Below, piece after piece: positions 15,309 through 22,051 of a stretch of 22,052 nucleotides of DNA. Location of the stretch: positions 1 through 22,052 of the forward strand of contig JAFGSH010000010.1 of assembly GCA_016934695.1 (NCBI GenBank), read 5' to 3'. Position 1 is the stretch's first letter; every line of letters starts with the position of its first letter. This stretch comes from Deltaproteobacteria bacterium (lineage in GTDB: Bacteria; Desulfobacterota; Syntrophia; Syntrophales; UBA2210). The notes beneath the pieces are model-generated. The model had not been told where the DNA came from. It saw nothing but the letters and a program-made list of their open reading frames with translations, and made no database searches. The position numbers and the translations under genes were made by a program.

Positions 15309-17306
15309 CTACCGGTGTTTCTGCTGGAGCATCCGAATCCGCATCTGCGGTATCTTGCGCGCCGCCTCACGCGAATCGGGATTGATCTCATAGGCGTGGA
15401 TATACTGGGCGAGCGCCTCTTCGTACATCCCCTTCTTCTCGTACGCCTGGCCGAGCCGGTAATACACGATGTCGTCCTCACGGTCGTACTGGAGCGAGGT
15501 CTTATAGCTGGCTATAGCCTCGTCGAAATTCCCCTTCAGGCTGTAAGCGTACCCGAGGTTCACATACAGCCCCCCCTCTTTGGGCCTGAGCTTGATCATC
15601 CTCTGATAGGTCGAGATGGCCTTGTCGTACTCTCCTCCCTTCAGGTAATGATCCGCCAGGATGGTCAGGACCTCCATCGTGGGCTTCTGCGCGGCGAACT
15701 TCTCATATTCGGAGATCGCCCCCTTCCTGTTTCCGGCCCTGTCGTACGCAACGGCAAGATTGTAACGGACATCCCCATCCTTCGATCCGTACCGCACGGC
15801 CTTTTCATAGTTGAGGGCAGATTCCTTATATCGCTTCGTCTCCCCGTACGCGAATCCCAGTCTCTCGTAGAGGAACGCCTCCTTCGACCGTTCCTTAGCC
15901 ACCTTCTCATACAGGGGTATCGCCCTGGCATAGTCCTTCCGCACCAGATGATATTCGGCAAGCCGCAGCTGGGCATCGGTGTCATCGGGTTTCAGCTCCA
16001 GTACCTTTTCATACTCCTGGGCTGCCTTATCATAGAGTTTCCCTTTTTCGTACGCCGTGGCAAGGTTGAAATGGATGACGGGGTTTTTGGGGCTGAGAGA
16101 GATCGCCTTCCGGTAATTCTCTATCTCCTCCCTGAGTCTCCCCTTGTTCCCGTGCGCGACCCCTATGTTGGCGTACGCGGAGGCGTTCTTCGGCTGTTTT
16201 TCCAGCACCCTTCCATACATGGTGATCGCCTCGTCGTTCTTCCCTGCCCTGAGATAGGCGTCCGCCAGCGCGATCATCACGTTCACGTCGCCCGGCATCT
16301 TCTTCATGACCTTTTCGTACTGTTCGATCGCCTCGGCGTGCCTGCCCGTCCTCGCGTACGCCTCGGCCAGGTTGTAGCGGACGGTGGTGCTGTCGGGGTT
16401 CAGCTTGAGGGATGCCTCGCTGCTGGTGACCGCCCGCTTCCAGTTCCCCATCTGCGCATAGGAATAGGCGATGTTCGCGTAGGCGATATCGTCCTTGGGG
16501 TCGATCGCAAGAATCTTGCGGTACGTCGATATGGCCTTCTTATGCTGCTTGGCGGCCACGTATATCTTCGCCAGCTCGATCAGCGAGGCGAGATCATCGG
16601 GTTTCTGTTTCAAGACCTTCTTATATTCCTCGATCCCTTTGGCCGTCTCGCCAGATTTCACGTACAGCCTCGCCAGCATCTTGCGCACGTTGACATCATC
16701 CGCCTGCATCTGAACGGCGCGCTCGAGATACTCGATCTGAGATTGCTCCTCTGTGGTTCCCCTCGCGAACCGCAGCCAGTCCTGGGGCGTGACCCGCACC
16801 TCCATCGGAATGGAGGCGATCGGTTCATCGTGATACAGGACCGTGATTTCGAAGGTCCTCGTATCATCCGCTATCTTCATGTCGACCAGTTCGATCCCCT
16901 TGAGGAGCGCCTCCAGGTCGTTCGCACCCTCCGTCCCCTCGACATCCACCGTGATCCCCCGGTTGAAGGGGGCGTTCGTCGATACCCGCTTCACGACAAA
17001 CTCGTCCCGGTACGAGACCTCAAAGCTGTCCCCTTCCTCCAGCCGATAGTCCGTACCGTTCTTCTCAATATCAAGATAGTAGAGCCGGGGGCTCTTCCCT
17101 GCGACGGCGACCAGGACGGTGTCTTTCGCCCGTTCCAGATATTCCAGTCCGCCGAAGCTTCTCAGCAGGGGCCTGAAGGCGATCCCCACCCCGAAAGAGA
17201 TCAGGACAACGAGAAAGACGACCGCCTTGAACCCGAATCTCCGTTCCGGGGGACGGGGTTCTTCCGGCGATTTCTTCTCATCTGCGGAATTGCTGTAGTA
17301 ATCCAT
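15309..17306 (-). CDS. membrane-anchored TPR-repeat protein, about 14 repeats
   Basis: The protein has 665 residues. A short cytoplasmic head and one membrane helix (about 28-45) are followed by an extracytoplasmic mixed alpha/beta region (about 50-180) of no recognised family. A continuous array of about fourteen tetratricopeptide repeats then runs from about 188 to 655, each near 34 residues and ending in a ...P-D/K-D/N turn. Typical repeats read AYANIAYSYAQMGNWKRAV and YKKVLKQKPDD. It is probably a periplasm-facing protein-interaction scaffold. It starts 2 nt after the xerD stop and precedes kdsA by 61 nt, so it is carried in an envelope-biogenesis transcript. The partner is unknown; a role in LPS or polysaccharide assembly is inference from position only. 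Confidence 0.88.
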   Translation of the reverse strand: MDYYSNSADEKKSPEEPRPPERRFGFKAVVFLVVLISFGVGIAFRPLLRSFGGLEYLERAKDTVLVAVAGKSPRLYYLDIEKNGTDYRLEEGDSFEVSYRDEFVVKRVSTNAPFNRGITVDVEGTEGANDLEALLKGIELVDMKIADDTRTFEITVLYHDEPIASIPMEVRVTPQDWLRFARGTTEEQSQIEYLERAVQMQADDVNVRKMLARLYVKSGETAKGIEEYKKVLKQKPDDLASLIELAKIYVAAKQHKKAISTYRKILAIDPKDDIAYANIAYSYAQMGNWKRAVTSSEASLKLNPDSTTVRYNLAEAYARTGRHAEAIEQYEKVMKKMPGDVNVMIALADAYLRAGKNDEAITMYGRVLEKQPKNASAYANIGVAHGNKGRLREEIENYRKAISLSPKNPVIHFNLATAYEKGKLYDKAAQEYEKVLELKPDDTDAQLRLAEYHLVRKDYARAIPLYEKVAKERSKEAFLYERLGFAYGETKRYKESALNYEKAVRYGSKDGDVRYNLAVAYDRAGNRKGAISEYEKFAAQKPTMEVLTILADHYLKGGEYDKAISTYQRMIKLRPKEGGLYVNLGYAYSLKGNFDEAIASYKTSLQYDREDDIVYYRLGQAYEKKGMYEEALAQYIHAYEINPDSREAARKIPQMRIRMLQQKHR

Positions 17307-17308
17307 TC

Positions 17309-18196
17309 CTATCCTCGCGGGTGGTACTTCCGGTGAATCTCCTTCAACCGCTCGCGCGTAACGTGCGTGTAGATCTGCGTCGTCGATATGTCGGCGTGGC
17401 CGAGCATCACCTGCACGGAACGCAGATCCGCCCCTCCTTCCAGGAGGTGCGTCGCGAAGGAGTGCCTGAAGGTATGGGGGTACACCTTCTTGTCGAGCCC
17501 GGCCTTTCTAACATATTTTTTTACAATCTTCCAGAATCCTTGACGTGTGAGACCCTCCCCCGAACGATTCAGGAAGAGGATGTTCACCGCCCTGCCCCCG
17601 GCCAGCTTTCTTCGTGTCTCCGCCGCATACCGGTTGAGACAGTCGAGGGCCGTCTGCCCGATGGGGACGATCCGCTCCTTGTTTCCCTTCCCCACGACGA
17701 TCAGGTATCCCGCCTGCCAGTTGATGTTCCCCATCTTCAGGGAGACCAGCTCCGACACGCGGATCCCAGTCGCGTACAGGAGCTCAAGCATCGCGGTGTC
17801 CCGCATGGCAAGAGGCGTCTTCGTCCCGGGCTGCCTCAGGAGGAGGGCCATCTCCTCGCGGCCGAGCGTGTCGGGCAGGTGCATCCAGACCTTCGCCAGC
17901 TCGATGGAGGCCACCGGGTTCTCGTCGATGATATCCTCGGCCAGGAGATACTTGTAGAACCCCCTGAGGGCCGCGAGCGCCCGGTTGATCGACGTGGCCG
18001 CCAGGCCGCCCCCCTTCAGGTCTCCGAGAAAGGAGATGATCGTGTCGGAGGAGATGTTCCTGATATCCGTGATCCCCGCTTGTTCGGCGAAACCGGCATA
18101 CCGGCTCAGGTCCCGGCTGTACGCCTCCAGGGTGTTCAGGGAGACGCCCTTCTCGACCGCGAGAAAATTCAGGTATCCGTCCACATGCTGGTACAT
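17309..18196 (-). CDS. xerD: site-specific tyrosine recombinase XerD
   Basis: The protein has 295 residues. An N-terminal SAM-like core-binding domain (about 1-85) has the LAVEKGVSLNTLEAYSRDLSRY pattern, followed by the catalytic domain with the complete set Arg146 (GIRVSEL), Lys170 (GKGNKER), His241 and Arg244 (HTFRHSFATH), His267 (LGHADI) and nucleophile Tyr276 (TQIYTHV). Spacing matches E. coli XerD within two or three residues, and the length is normal for Xer recombinases that resolve chromosome dimers at dif. There is no sign of an integron IntI insertion patch. I chose the ATG at 18196. A GTG at 18214 would lie only about 3 nt from the predicted transcript start, and an ATG at 18205 has its purine-rich site touching the codon. 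Confidence 0.93.
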   Translation of the reverse strand: MYQHVDGYLNFLAVEKGVSLNTLEAYSRDLSRYAGFAEQAGITDIRNISSDTIISFLGDLKGGGLAATSINRALAALRGFYKYLLAEDIIDENPVASIELAKVWMHLPDTLGREEMALLLRQPGTKTPLAMRDTAMLELLYATGIRVSELVSLKMGNINWQAGYLIVVGKGNKERIVPIGQTALDCLNRYAAETRRKLAGGRAVNILFLNRSGEGLTRQGFWKIVKKYVRKAGLDKKVYPHTFRHSFATHLLEGGADLRSVQVMLGHADISTTQIYTHVTRERLKEIHRKYHPRG

Positions 18197-18223
18197 GGCC
18201 CCCATCCCTCCCACACCGGCGGA

Positions 18224-18252
18224 AGTCTAAAGGATACCCCGGGGGATTGCAA
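18224..18252 (-). promoter_or_regulatory. sigma70-like promoter of the xerD-TPR-kdsA transcript
   Basis: On the minus strand TTGCAA (18252-18247), 17 nt containing a CCCCGGGG palindrome, then TAGACT (18229-18224); each box is four of six. The predicted start near 18217 leaves a leader of about 20 nt to the xerD ATG at 18196. Confidence 0.5.
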
Positions 18253-18284
18253 GCGTTCCGTAGGACCGGCCGGCATTCATTCCC

Positions 18285-18713
18285 TCAGCATCCCCCCTTG
18301 TCCAGGTATCCGGCCCACGGGGAGCCGTTTGCCGCGGCGATCTGGTCGTTCAGCGTCCAGAAGTCGTACAGGTACCCCAGGCCGAAGATGCCCCCCGTCA
18401 GCAGGTACAGGATCCCCGTGAACCACTTTTCCAGGTACATCCGGTGAACCCCGAAGATCCCCAGAAAGGTCAGGAGGATCCATGCAACCGAATAATCGTG
18501 CTCACCCTCGGAAAAATGCAGGTTCGCCTGCCGCCGGAGCGAGGGGATCAGGAAGAGATCGACCAGCCACCCGATACCGAGGAGGCCGAAGGTCAGGAAA
18601 TAGACCGTCCCGGAGACCGGTTTGCCGTAATAGAACCGGTGCGAGCCGGTAAAACCGAAGAGCCACAGGATGTAGCCTATCGATGCGCGGTGCGTGCCGT
18701 TGTCGCCGTTCAT
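18285..18713 (-). CDS. membrane protein with two TM2 domains
   Basis: The protein has 142 residues made of two tandem TM2 domains. The first (about 10-57) has GFTGSHRFYYGK followed by a helix and GIGWLVDLFLIP; the second (about 74-122) has GIFGVHRMYLEKW and GLGYLYDFWTLNDQ. Each has the G-x-H-R-x-Y-x-x-K turn between paired helices and the acidic D-x-x-x-I/L exit that define the family. A single TM2 copy is the more usual form in small bacterial proteins, so this looks like an internal duplication with a charged 16-residue linker. The biochemical role of TM2 proteins is unknown. The ribosome-binding site GGGAGG lies 7 nt before the ATG. It is divergent from the secreted-protein gene. Confidence 0.85.
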   Translation of the reverse strand: MNGDNGTHRASIGYILWLFGFTGSHRFYYGKPVSGTVYFLTFGLLGIGWLVDLFLIPSLRRQANLHFSEGEHDYSVAWILLTFLGIFGVHRMYLEKWFTGILYLLTGGIFGLGYLYDFWTLNDQIAAANGSPWAGYLDKGGC

Positions 18714-18750
18714 CGCTCGTCCTCCCGTTCGTGAAATGCCCCGGCATTCT

Positions 18751-18779
18751 ATTCAACGGGAACGGCGCGCCGTTGTCAA
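18751..18779 (-). promoter_or_regulatory. promoter of the TM2 gene with an internal palindrome
   Basis: On the minus strand a perfect TTGACA (18779-18774) is followed after 17 nt by TTGAAT (18756-18751), four of six. The 14-bp perfect palindrome AACGGCGCGCCGTT (18761-18774) fills the spacer and is well placed to be an operator. Confidence 0.45.
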
Positions 18780-18881
18780 GGATTATAACGGGGGGATATC
18801 CGCAGTGGACAATCGGCATACGGCATAGTAAAAGAGACCATGACACCGAATGATTCTCAATGAACAAGGAGGGACAGCAAA

Positions 18882-19337
18882 ATGAAGGAGCTTGTCCGGA
18901 TCTCCGGATTCATGATCTGCATCCTTGTTGCCGTGCTCTTTGCCGCTTCGCCTGCCGACGCGCTCAACCCGTTGAAGGGTCAGGACGGCATGTGGAACTT
19001 CGACGCCCACCTGTCGATCGCGCTGAGAAGCGGCAGATACACGCTGGCAACGTCTCTCGACAACAGATCGACCGACGCCTCGAACCGGTGCGAGCGGTGT
19101 CCCGAGGGGTCCGCGTCCGCACTGGTCAAGTATGAACTGTGGAATCCGAAGAGAGGCAGGATCTGGTCCGGGCGGCTGCACTTCCGGGACATCTGTAACG
19201 GGACCAGGGAGAGGCGGGAGGATGTCCTCCAGAAACTGGCGCCCATCTATGACGAGATCGAGATACGCTGGAATGTCATGACACCGAACGGCAGCCACTC
19301 ATTTCAGAAGGGCGAGGCTCGTTATAGACTGAAGTAG
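18882..19337 (+). CDS. small secreted protein of unknown function with a CxxC motif
   Basis: The protein has 151 residues and no family that I recognise. A clear signal peptide (1-27) has a charged head, a long hydrophobic core (ISGFMICILVAVLF) and a small-residue site (SPADA before LN). The mature part of about 124 residues has Cys70 and Cys73 in an NRCERCPEG turn and one further Cys105. It is rich in alternating hydrophobic/polar stretches such as DAHLSIALRSGRYTLATSL and IYDEIEIRWNV, suggesting a beta-rich fold. The start has AAGGAGGG 9 nt upstream. It is an isolated plus-strand gene between the divergent TM2 gene and a convergent Nudix gene 22 nt away. It is probably real: it has a signal peptide, a strong ribosome-binding site and G+C-rich third positions. 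Confidence 0.75.
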   Translation: MKELVRISGFMICILVAVLFAASPADALNPLKGQDGMWNFDAHLSIALRSGRYTLATSLDNRSTDASNRCERCPEGSASALVKYELWNPKRGRIWSGRLHFRDICNGTRERREDVLQKLAPIYDEIEIRWNVMTPNGSHSFQKGEARYRLK

Positions 19338-19359
19338 CCGCTTATCCCGACTGGCCTGC

Positions 19360-19818
19360 TCAATCCAGCGACAGGGAATCGATAATACGGTGAACGGCGG
19401 GCGACAGCTTCAACCGCCCCTCCCTCTCTCTTCTCAGGATTTCCGCGACCGTCATGAACTCCACGGAAGAGATCTCGTCTCTATGATAGTTGAACGGCCC
19501 CGACGAGACCGCCCGGAAGACGGCGGAACACTCCGTCTCGGTCGGATAGCGGTACAGAAACGTCCCCAGGAGCTCCACTGGCAGATCCACGCCGATCTCC
19601 TCCCCGGTCTCCCGGACAGCTGCCTCCTCGTTCGATTCGCCGGCATTGACATGCCCGCTGACCGACGTCACCCACCAGCCGGGATTGACATCCTTCGAGA
19701 AGCTCCACTCCTGCCACAGGATCCGGCCCCGTTCATCATCATACACCAGCACAAAGACCGCCCGGTGTATCAGCGCGGGATCCGCGTGACACTCCCCCCG
19801 CGTCGCCTGTCCCGTCAC
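19360..19818 (-). CDS. Nudix hydrolase (YfcD/isopentenyl-diphosphate-isomerase-like), N-terminus uncertain
   Basis: The assigned frame has 152 residues and a complete Nudix box from Gly55 to Val77: GHVNAGESNEEAAVRETGEEIGV, matching GX5EX7REUXEEXGU. The HRAVFVLVYDDERGRILWQ strand before it, and the late GPFNYHRDEISSVEFMT segment, resemble the YfcD-type subgroup of Nudix proteins. The substrate is unknown. The only normal start is a GTG at 19818, but the same frame continues upstream with NPEELFDIVDGGDT, which matches the conserved N-terminal strand of relatives. No ATG, GTG or TTG occurs there. The gene may have a rare start or a frameshift, as set out in the findings. It lies downstream of the VOC gene. 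Confidence 0.82.
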   Translation of the reverse strand: MTGQATRGECHADPALIHRAVFVLVYDDERGRILWQEWSFSKDVNPGWWVTSVSGHVNAGESNEEAAVRETGEEIGVDLPVELLGTFLYRYPTETECSAVFRAVSSGPFNYHRDEISSVEFMTVAEILRREREGRLKLSPAVHRIIDSLSLD

Positions 19819-19902
19819 GGTATCCCCGCCGTCGACGATGTCGAAGAGTTCCTCAGGATTACCGTGATTGCCACGGCATTCCCGCTTCGTATCCGTTCTG
19901 TC

Positions 19903-20313
19903 TCAACCCCTCCTGCACATCAGCTCAAAGATGGCACCCCCGGGTCCGCCCGCGTCGAGATAGGCGAACCGCCCGGGGTCATGGATCAGCACATTGGCGC
20001 CCTCCGCGACCAGCTTCGCCACCTCCGCGTCGACATCGTCGACGAAGAAACCGATATGGTGGAGACCTTCGCCCCACTTGTCGATAAACTTCGACTGGAA
20101 GATCCTCCCTTCCACGCACTGGACCAGTTCGACCTCCACCGGCCCCACCCGGGCGAAGGCCATGCGGATCTTCCAGGGCCGCCCCTTGACGTCCGTGCCT
20201 CCGTTTTCCTGATAGGTCCAGGGGCTGATCCCGTACAGCCGGGACCAGGCATCGATGGTTGCATCGACGTCGGTAACCGCGTAACTGATGTGATCAATGG
20301 ATCGAATCTTCAT
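19903..20313 (-). CDS. VOC-fold protein, methylmalonyl-CoA epimerase/glyoxalase-like
   Basis: The protein has 136 residues and is a vicinal-oxygen-chelate domain with two beta-alpha-beta-beta-beta modules. Likely metal ligands are His8 (IDHISYAV), Glu62 (VEVELVQ), His86 (HHIGFFVDDV) and Glu130 (GAIFELM), the pattern of methylmalonyl-CoA epimerase and its relatives. The length equals the family norm. The FAYLDAGGPGGAIFELM ending is common in epimerase-like VOC proteins of anaerobes, but the substrate is not fixed by sequence. The start has an AAAGGAG ribosome-binding site. The Nudix frame follows closely, so the two may be co-transcribed. Confidence 0.82.
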   Translation of the reverse strand: MKIRSIDHISYAVTDVDATIDAWSRLYGISPWTYQENGGTDVKGRPWKIRMAFARVGPVEVELVQCVEGRIFQSKFIDKWGEGLHHIGFFVDDVDAEVAKLVAEGANVLIHDPGRFAYLDAGGPGGAIFELMCRRG

Positions 20314-20331
20314 GGTTTCTCCTTTGGATGA

Positions 20332-20394
20332 GGCCTCAGCACTGCGCTTCAGCGGCGCGTTCTGCGCATCCGCCGGGTGCCGTTGTTGGAAGCC
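20332..20394. repeat. 63-nt imperfect inverted repeat between methyltransferase and VOC genes
   Basis: The outer arms GGCCTC (20332-20337) and GAAGCC (20389-20394) pair with one wobble. Inner arms around a GGCAC/GTGCT pair and a GCGG/CCGC stem with an AGAAC loop give a long G+C-rich imperfect hairpin. Its size and layered imperfect stems recall an integron attC site, but a GTTRRRY core is absent. Confidence 0.35.
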
Positions 20395-20425
20395 TTACAA
20401 AACATAAAACCTTGAATCATATAAT

Positions 20426-21199
20426 TTAAATCTTTTTCCCAATATAGAAGACATAGCCGTAAAACTCTTTGTATCTGTAATATAACTCAGCCTCATGCCT
20501 TTGGTATGTCATGAGTTCTTCGGCAGTTTTATCACCTGCGTATTTTTTCAGGAAGTCTTTCTGCGCGGGAACTTGCGGATCGTAAAAATGTTCAGTCCAG
20601 CAATTTTCAGGCAGAACAAACGTGGCCACTGGAATATATCCCGCCTTCTGCATCTTCTCGACCTTACGTGGAATCGTATCGATTTCCGGATACGCATCCG
20701 TCCAGAACTCGTCAATTTCGACAGGCCGCTCTTCGGTAAACCACGAGGCCTCGGAAACGGCAATATAGCCTCCCGTCTTCAGAAACATACGCCATTCATT
20801 CAGGCCACGTTCAAACCCGATATTATAGATGGCCCCTTCCGACCAGATCAGATCCAGTTCTTCCTGCTGAAAAGGCAGGTTGTCCATCGAACCGACAATA
20901 CCATTTACTCTATCCTGAAGATTCAGTTTAAAGGCATGTGCGTTAAAGAGATCGATAAAAACGGGAAACAAATCGATACCGGTAATACGTCCCGGCGCAT
21001 GACGGGCCAACACCATCGTCTGACCGCCGGTTCCGCACCCGATATCGGCAATGCGGGATTCGTCCGTCAGATTATCGATAAAGCTCAAGGCCTTGATGGT
21101 GACCTCAGGGCTGCCGGGCCCCTGTCGTTCTATGCTCGAAAAATATTCGCAGATCAATTCGAAGTCAAACTCATGAATTGATTTATTTTCTTCACTCAT
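20426..21199 (-). CDS. class I SAM-dependent methyltransferase
   Basis: The protein has 257 residues. Motif I is [11 protein letters not shown] (50-60), the acidic ribose-binding residue is Asp76 in TGIDLF, motif IV is [15 protein letters not shown], and a [11 protein letters not shown] strand follows near 147. This is a complete Rossmann methyltransferase of the small-molecule type. The C-terminal third, rich in tyrosine and tryptophan ([15 protein letters not shown]...), is probably the substrate lid. The target is unknown. Base composition is visibly more A+T-rich than the xerD-lpt cluster, and the gaps on both sides hold inverted repeats, so transfer is likely. The start has AGGGT 7 nt upstream; no convincing promoter is seen. 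Confidence 0.88.
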   Translation of the reverse strand: MSEENKSIHEFDFELICEYFSSIERQGPGSPEVTIKALSFIDNLTDESRIADIGCGTGGQTMVLARHAPGRITGIDLFPVFIDLFNAHAFKLNLQDRVNGIVGSMDNLPFQQEELDLIWSEGAIYNIGFERGLNEWRMFLKTGGYIAVSEASWFTEERPVEIDEFWTDAYPEIDTIPRKVEKMQKAGYIPVATFVLPENCWTEHFYDPQVPAQKDFLKKYAGDKTAEELMTYQRHEAELYYRYKEFYGYVFYIGKKI

Positions 21200-21219
21200 A
21201 ACGTTACCCTGTTTTTTAA

Positions 21220-21260
21220 GAGAAGGTTAGTCGCCTGTCAAACGATGGGGAGGCCTTCTC
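21220..21260. repeat. inverted repeat in the methyltransferase-membrane protein gap
   Basis: GAGAAGG (21220-21226) and CCTTCTC (21254-21260) are exact inverted copies separated by 27 nt. The right arm is shared with the smaller hairpin at 21258-21282, so two alternative folds are possible in this 83-nt gap. Confidence 0.4.
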
Positions 21261-21282
21261 ATACCGCTGGTTGGTATATGAG
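21258..21282. repeat. hairpin directly after the membrane-protein stop codon
   Basis: CTCATACC (21258-21265) pairs with GGT and ATGAG (21273-21282) around a GCTGGTT loop with a 2-nt AT bulge. It begins at the base after the stop codon of the 171-residue membrane protein. No T-run follows in the direction of that gene, so it is not a plain terminator. Confidence 0.4.
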
Positions 21283-21798
21283 TCACCTGTTGGCTCTTCT
21301 TGATTTCCAGGGTTTGAAAACAGAGACGAATATTGTGACCACCAGCACCGAGACCTGAATAATACCGAACAGCAAGTTCATCTTTTCGTTATGCAGATAT
21401 TCCGGGTCATCCAGTGAAGACATTCCAAGCTTTTCTGAAATCTCCATCATGGTTGTTTCCCAGGGACCAAGAAAAAATGTGCCAAATACAATTGCTGCTA
21501 CTGTAACAATCCATTTGAATGTCAACCAATCATGTTTAAAAAACCCCCAATTACTGAATGACGAATAGATCAAACCTGTAATCAGACATCCGAAAGCGCC
21601 GGGAATTACGACAATCGCCATATCAATGTGATGAATACTTTGATTTATTCCGTATAGAACATTCCCGTCATGAACACCTTTTTTTAGAAAATAGAGTAGT
21701 ATTAAGGAAACAGCTCCACCAACCCAGCAAGAAACTGCTACCAAGTGAAAGCCTTTGAGCCAGGCTAATCCTCTCTTTTTTAATGTGATCATGCTCAT
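21283..21798 (-). CDS. four-helix integral membrane protein, possibly DUF2269/CopD-like
   Basis: The protein has 171 residues with four predicted membrane helices at about 17-37, 60-80, 95-112 and 142-162. Conserved-looking polar residues in or near helices are His18 and Trp25 (GFHLVAVSCWVGGA), His56/His57 (SIHHIDM) and His89-Asp90 (FFKHDW). This histidine and tryptophan pattern resembles DUF2269 and CopD-type membrane proteins, some of which bind haem or copper, but the match is weak and made from memory. The start may be the ATG at 21798 or at 21792; GAGAGATGAGC precedes the latter. It is clearly more A+T-rich than the central cluster and shares that trait with the methyltransferase downstream. 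Confidence 0.7.
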   Translation of the reverse strand: MSMITLKKRGLAWLKGFHLVAVSCWVGGAVSLILLYFLKKGVHDGNVLYGINQSIHHIDMAIVVIPGAFGCLITGLIYSSFSNWGFFKHDWLTFKWIVTVAAIVFGTFFLGPWETTMMEISEKLGMSSLDDPEYLHNEKMNLLFGIIQVSVLVVTIFVSVFKPWKSRRANR

Positions 21799-21926
21799 CT
21801 CTCGTTTTATGCCGTCATATAACGGGCTGCTCTGCGGCGAGGAGACCGAGTCCGTAGCGGCAGAAGAAATGTGGGGGGATACTCTGTCTATTTAACATCC
21901 TTCTTGTGAAGAAATACGTATTGTAT

Positions 21927-21948
21927 CCCCCGATTTTCCCCCGATTTT
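21927..21948. repeat. tandem 11-bp direct repeat
   Basis: CCCCCGATTTT occurs twice head to tail (21927-21937 and 21938-21948) without a mismatch. It lies in the noncoding gap upstream of the membrane protein gene and directly beside the hairpin at 21949-21968. Confidence 0.6.
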
Positions 21949-21968
21949 CAGGAAGATCTTTCTTCCTG
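21949..21968. repeat. perfect stem-loop downstream of the right-edge partial gene
   Basis: CAGGAAGA (21949-21956) and TCTTCCTG (21961-21968) pair exactly around a 4-nt loop. On the minus strand it lies 20 nt after the partial gene's stop but is followed by AAAA, not T residues, so termination is not supported by sequence. Confidence 0.45.
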
Positions 21969-21988
21969 GCGTATATCAGCCTGCAGAC

Positions 21989-22051
21989 TCATTCCCAATC
22001 GATCATCATGGCCCTCTGATGGGGACGGATGACGCCCTGCCAGATGACACC
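21989..22051 (-). CDS. C-terminal 20 residues of an unidentified minus-strand gene (5' part outside window)
   Basis: From the right edge a minus-strand frame reads GVIWQGVIRPHQRAMMIDWE and then TGA (21989-21991). Third codon positions are mostly G or C, like genuine genes here, whereas the other two frames look less gene-like. I do not recognise the family from so short a piece. It is followed by a hairpin and the tandem repeat, and about 190 nt of noncoding DNA before the membrane protein. Confidence 0.4.
   Translation of the reverse strand, partial: GVIWQGVIRPHQRAMMIDWE

Noticed and set aside
15248..15481. N-terminal extension of KdsA by 78 codons
   Set aside because: It overlaps the TPR gene and is arginine-rich nonsense; GTG at 15247 has a strong ribosome-binding site and gives the family length.
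15315..17336. 673-codon open frame on the plus strand, antisense to the whole TPR gene
   Set aside because: It mirrors the TPR gene exactly, has no ribosome-binding site or recognisable domain, and is rich in Arg/Leu/Val/His as expected from the complement of TPR codons in G+C-rich DNA.
17309..18214. XerD as an integron integrase that would support the cassette idea
   Set aside because: Length and residue spacing are those of a housekeeping XerD, without the extra IntI patch between the catalytic motifs, and it lies in a conserved envelope cluster.
17321..18421. 366-codon plus-strand frame opposite xerD and the start of the TM2 gene
   Set aside because: It is antisense to the intact XerD catalytic domain and spans an evident promoter gap.
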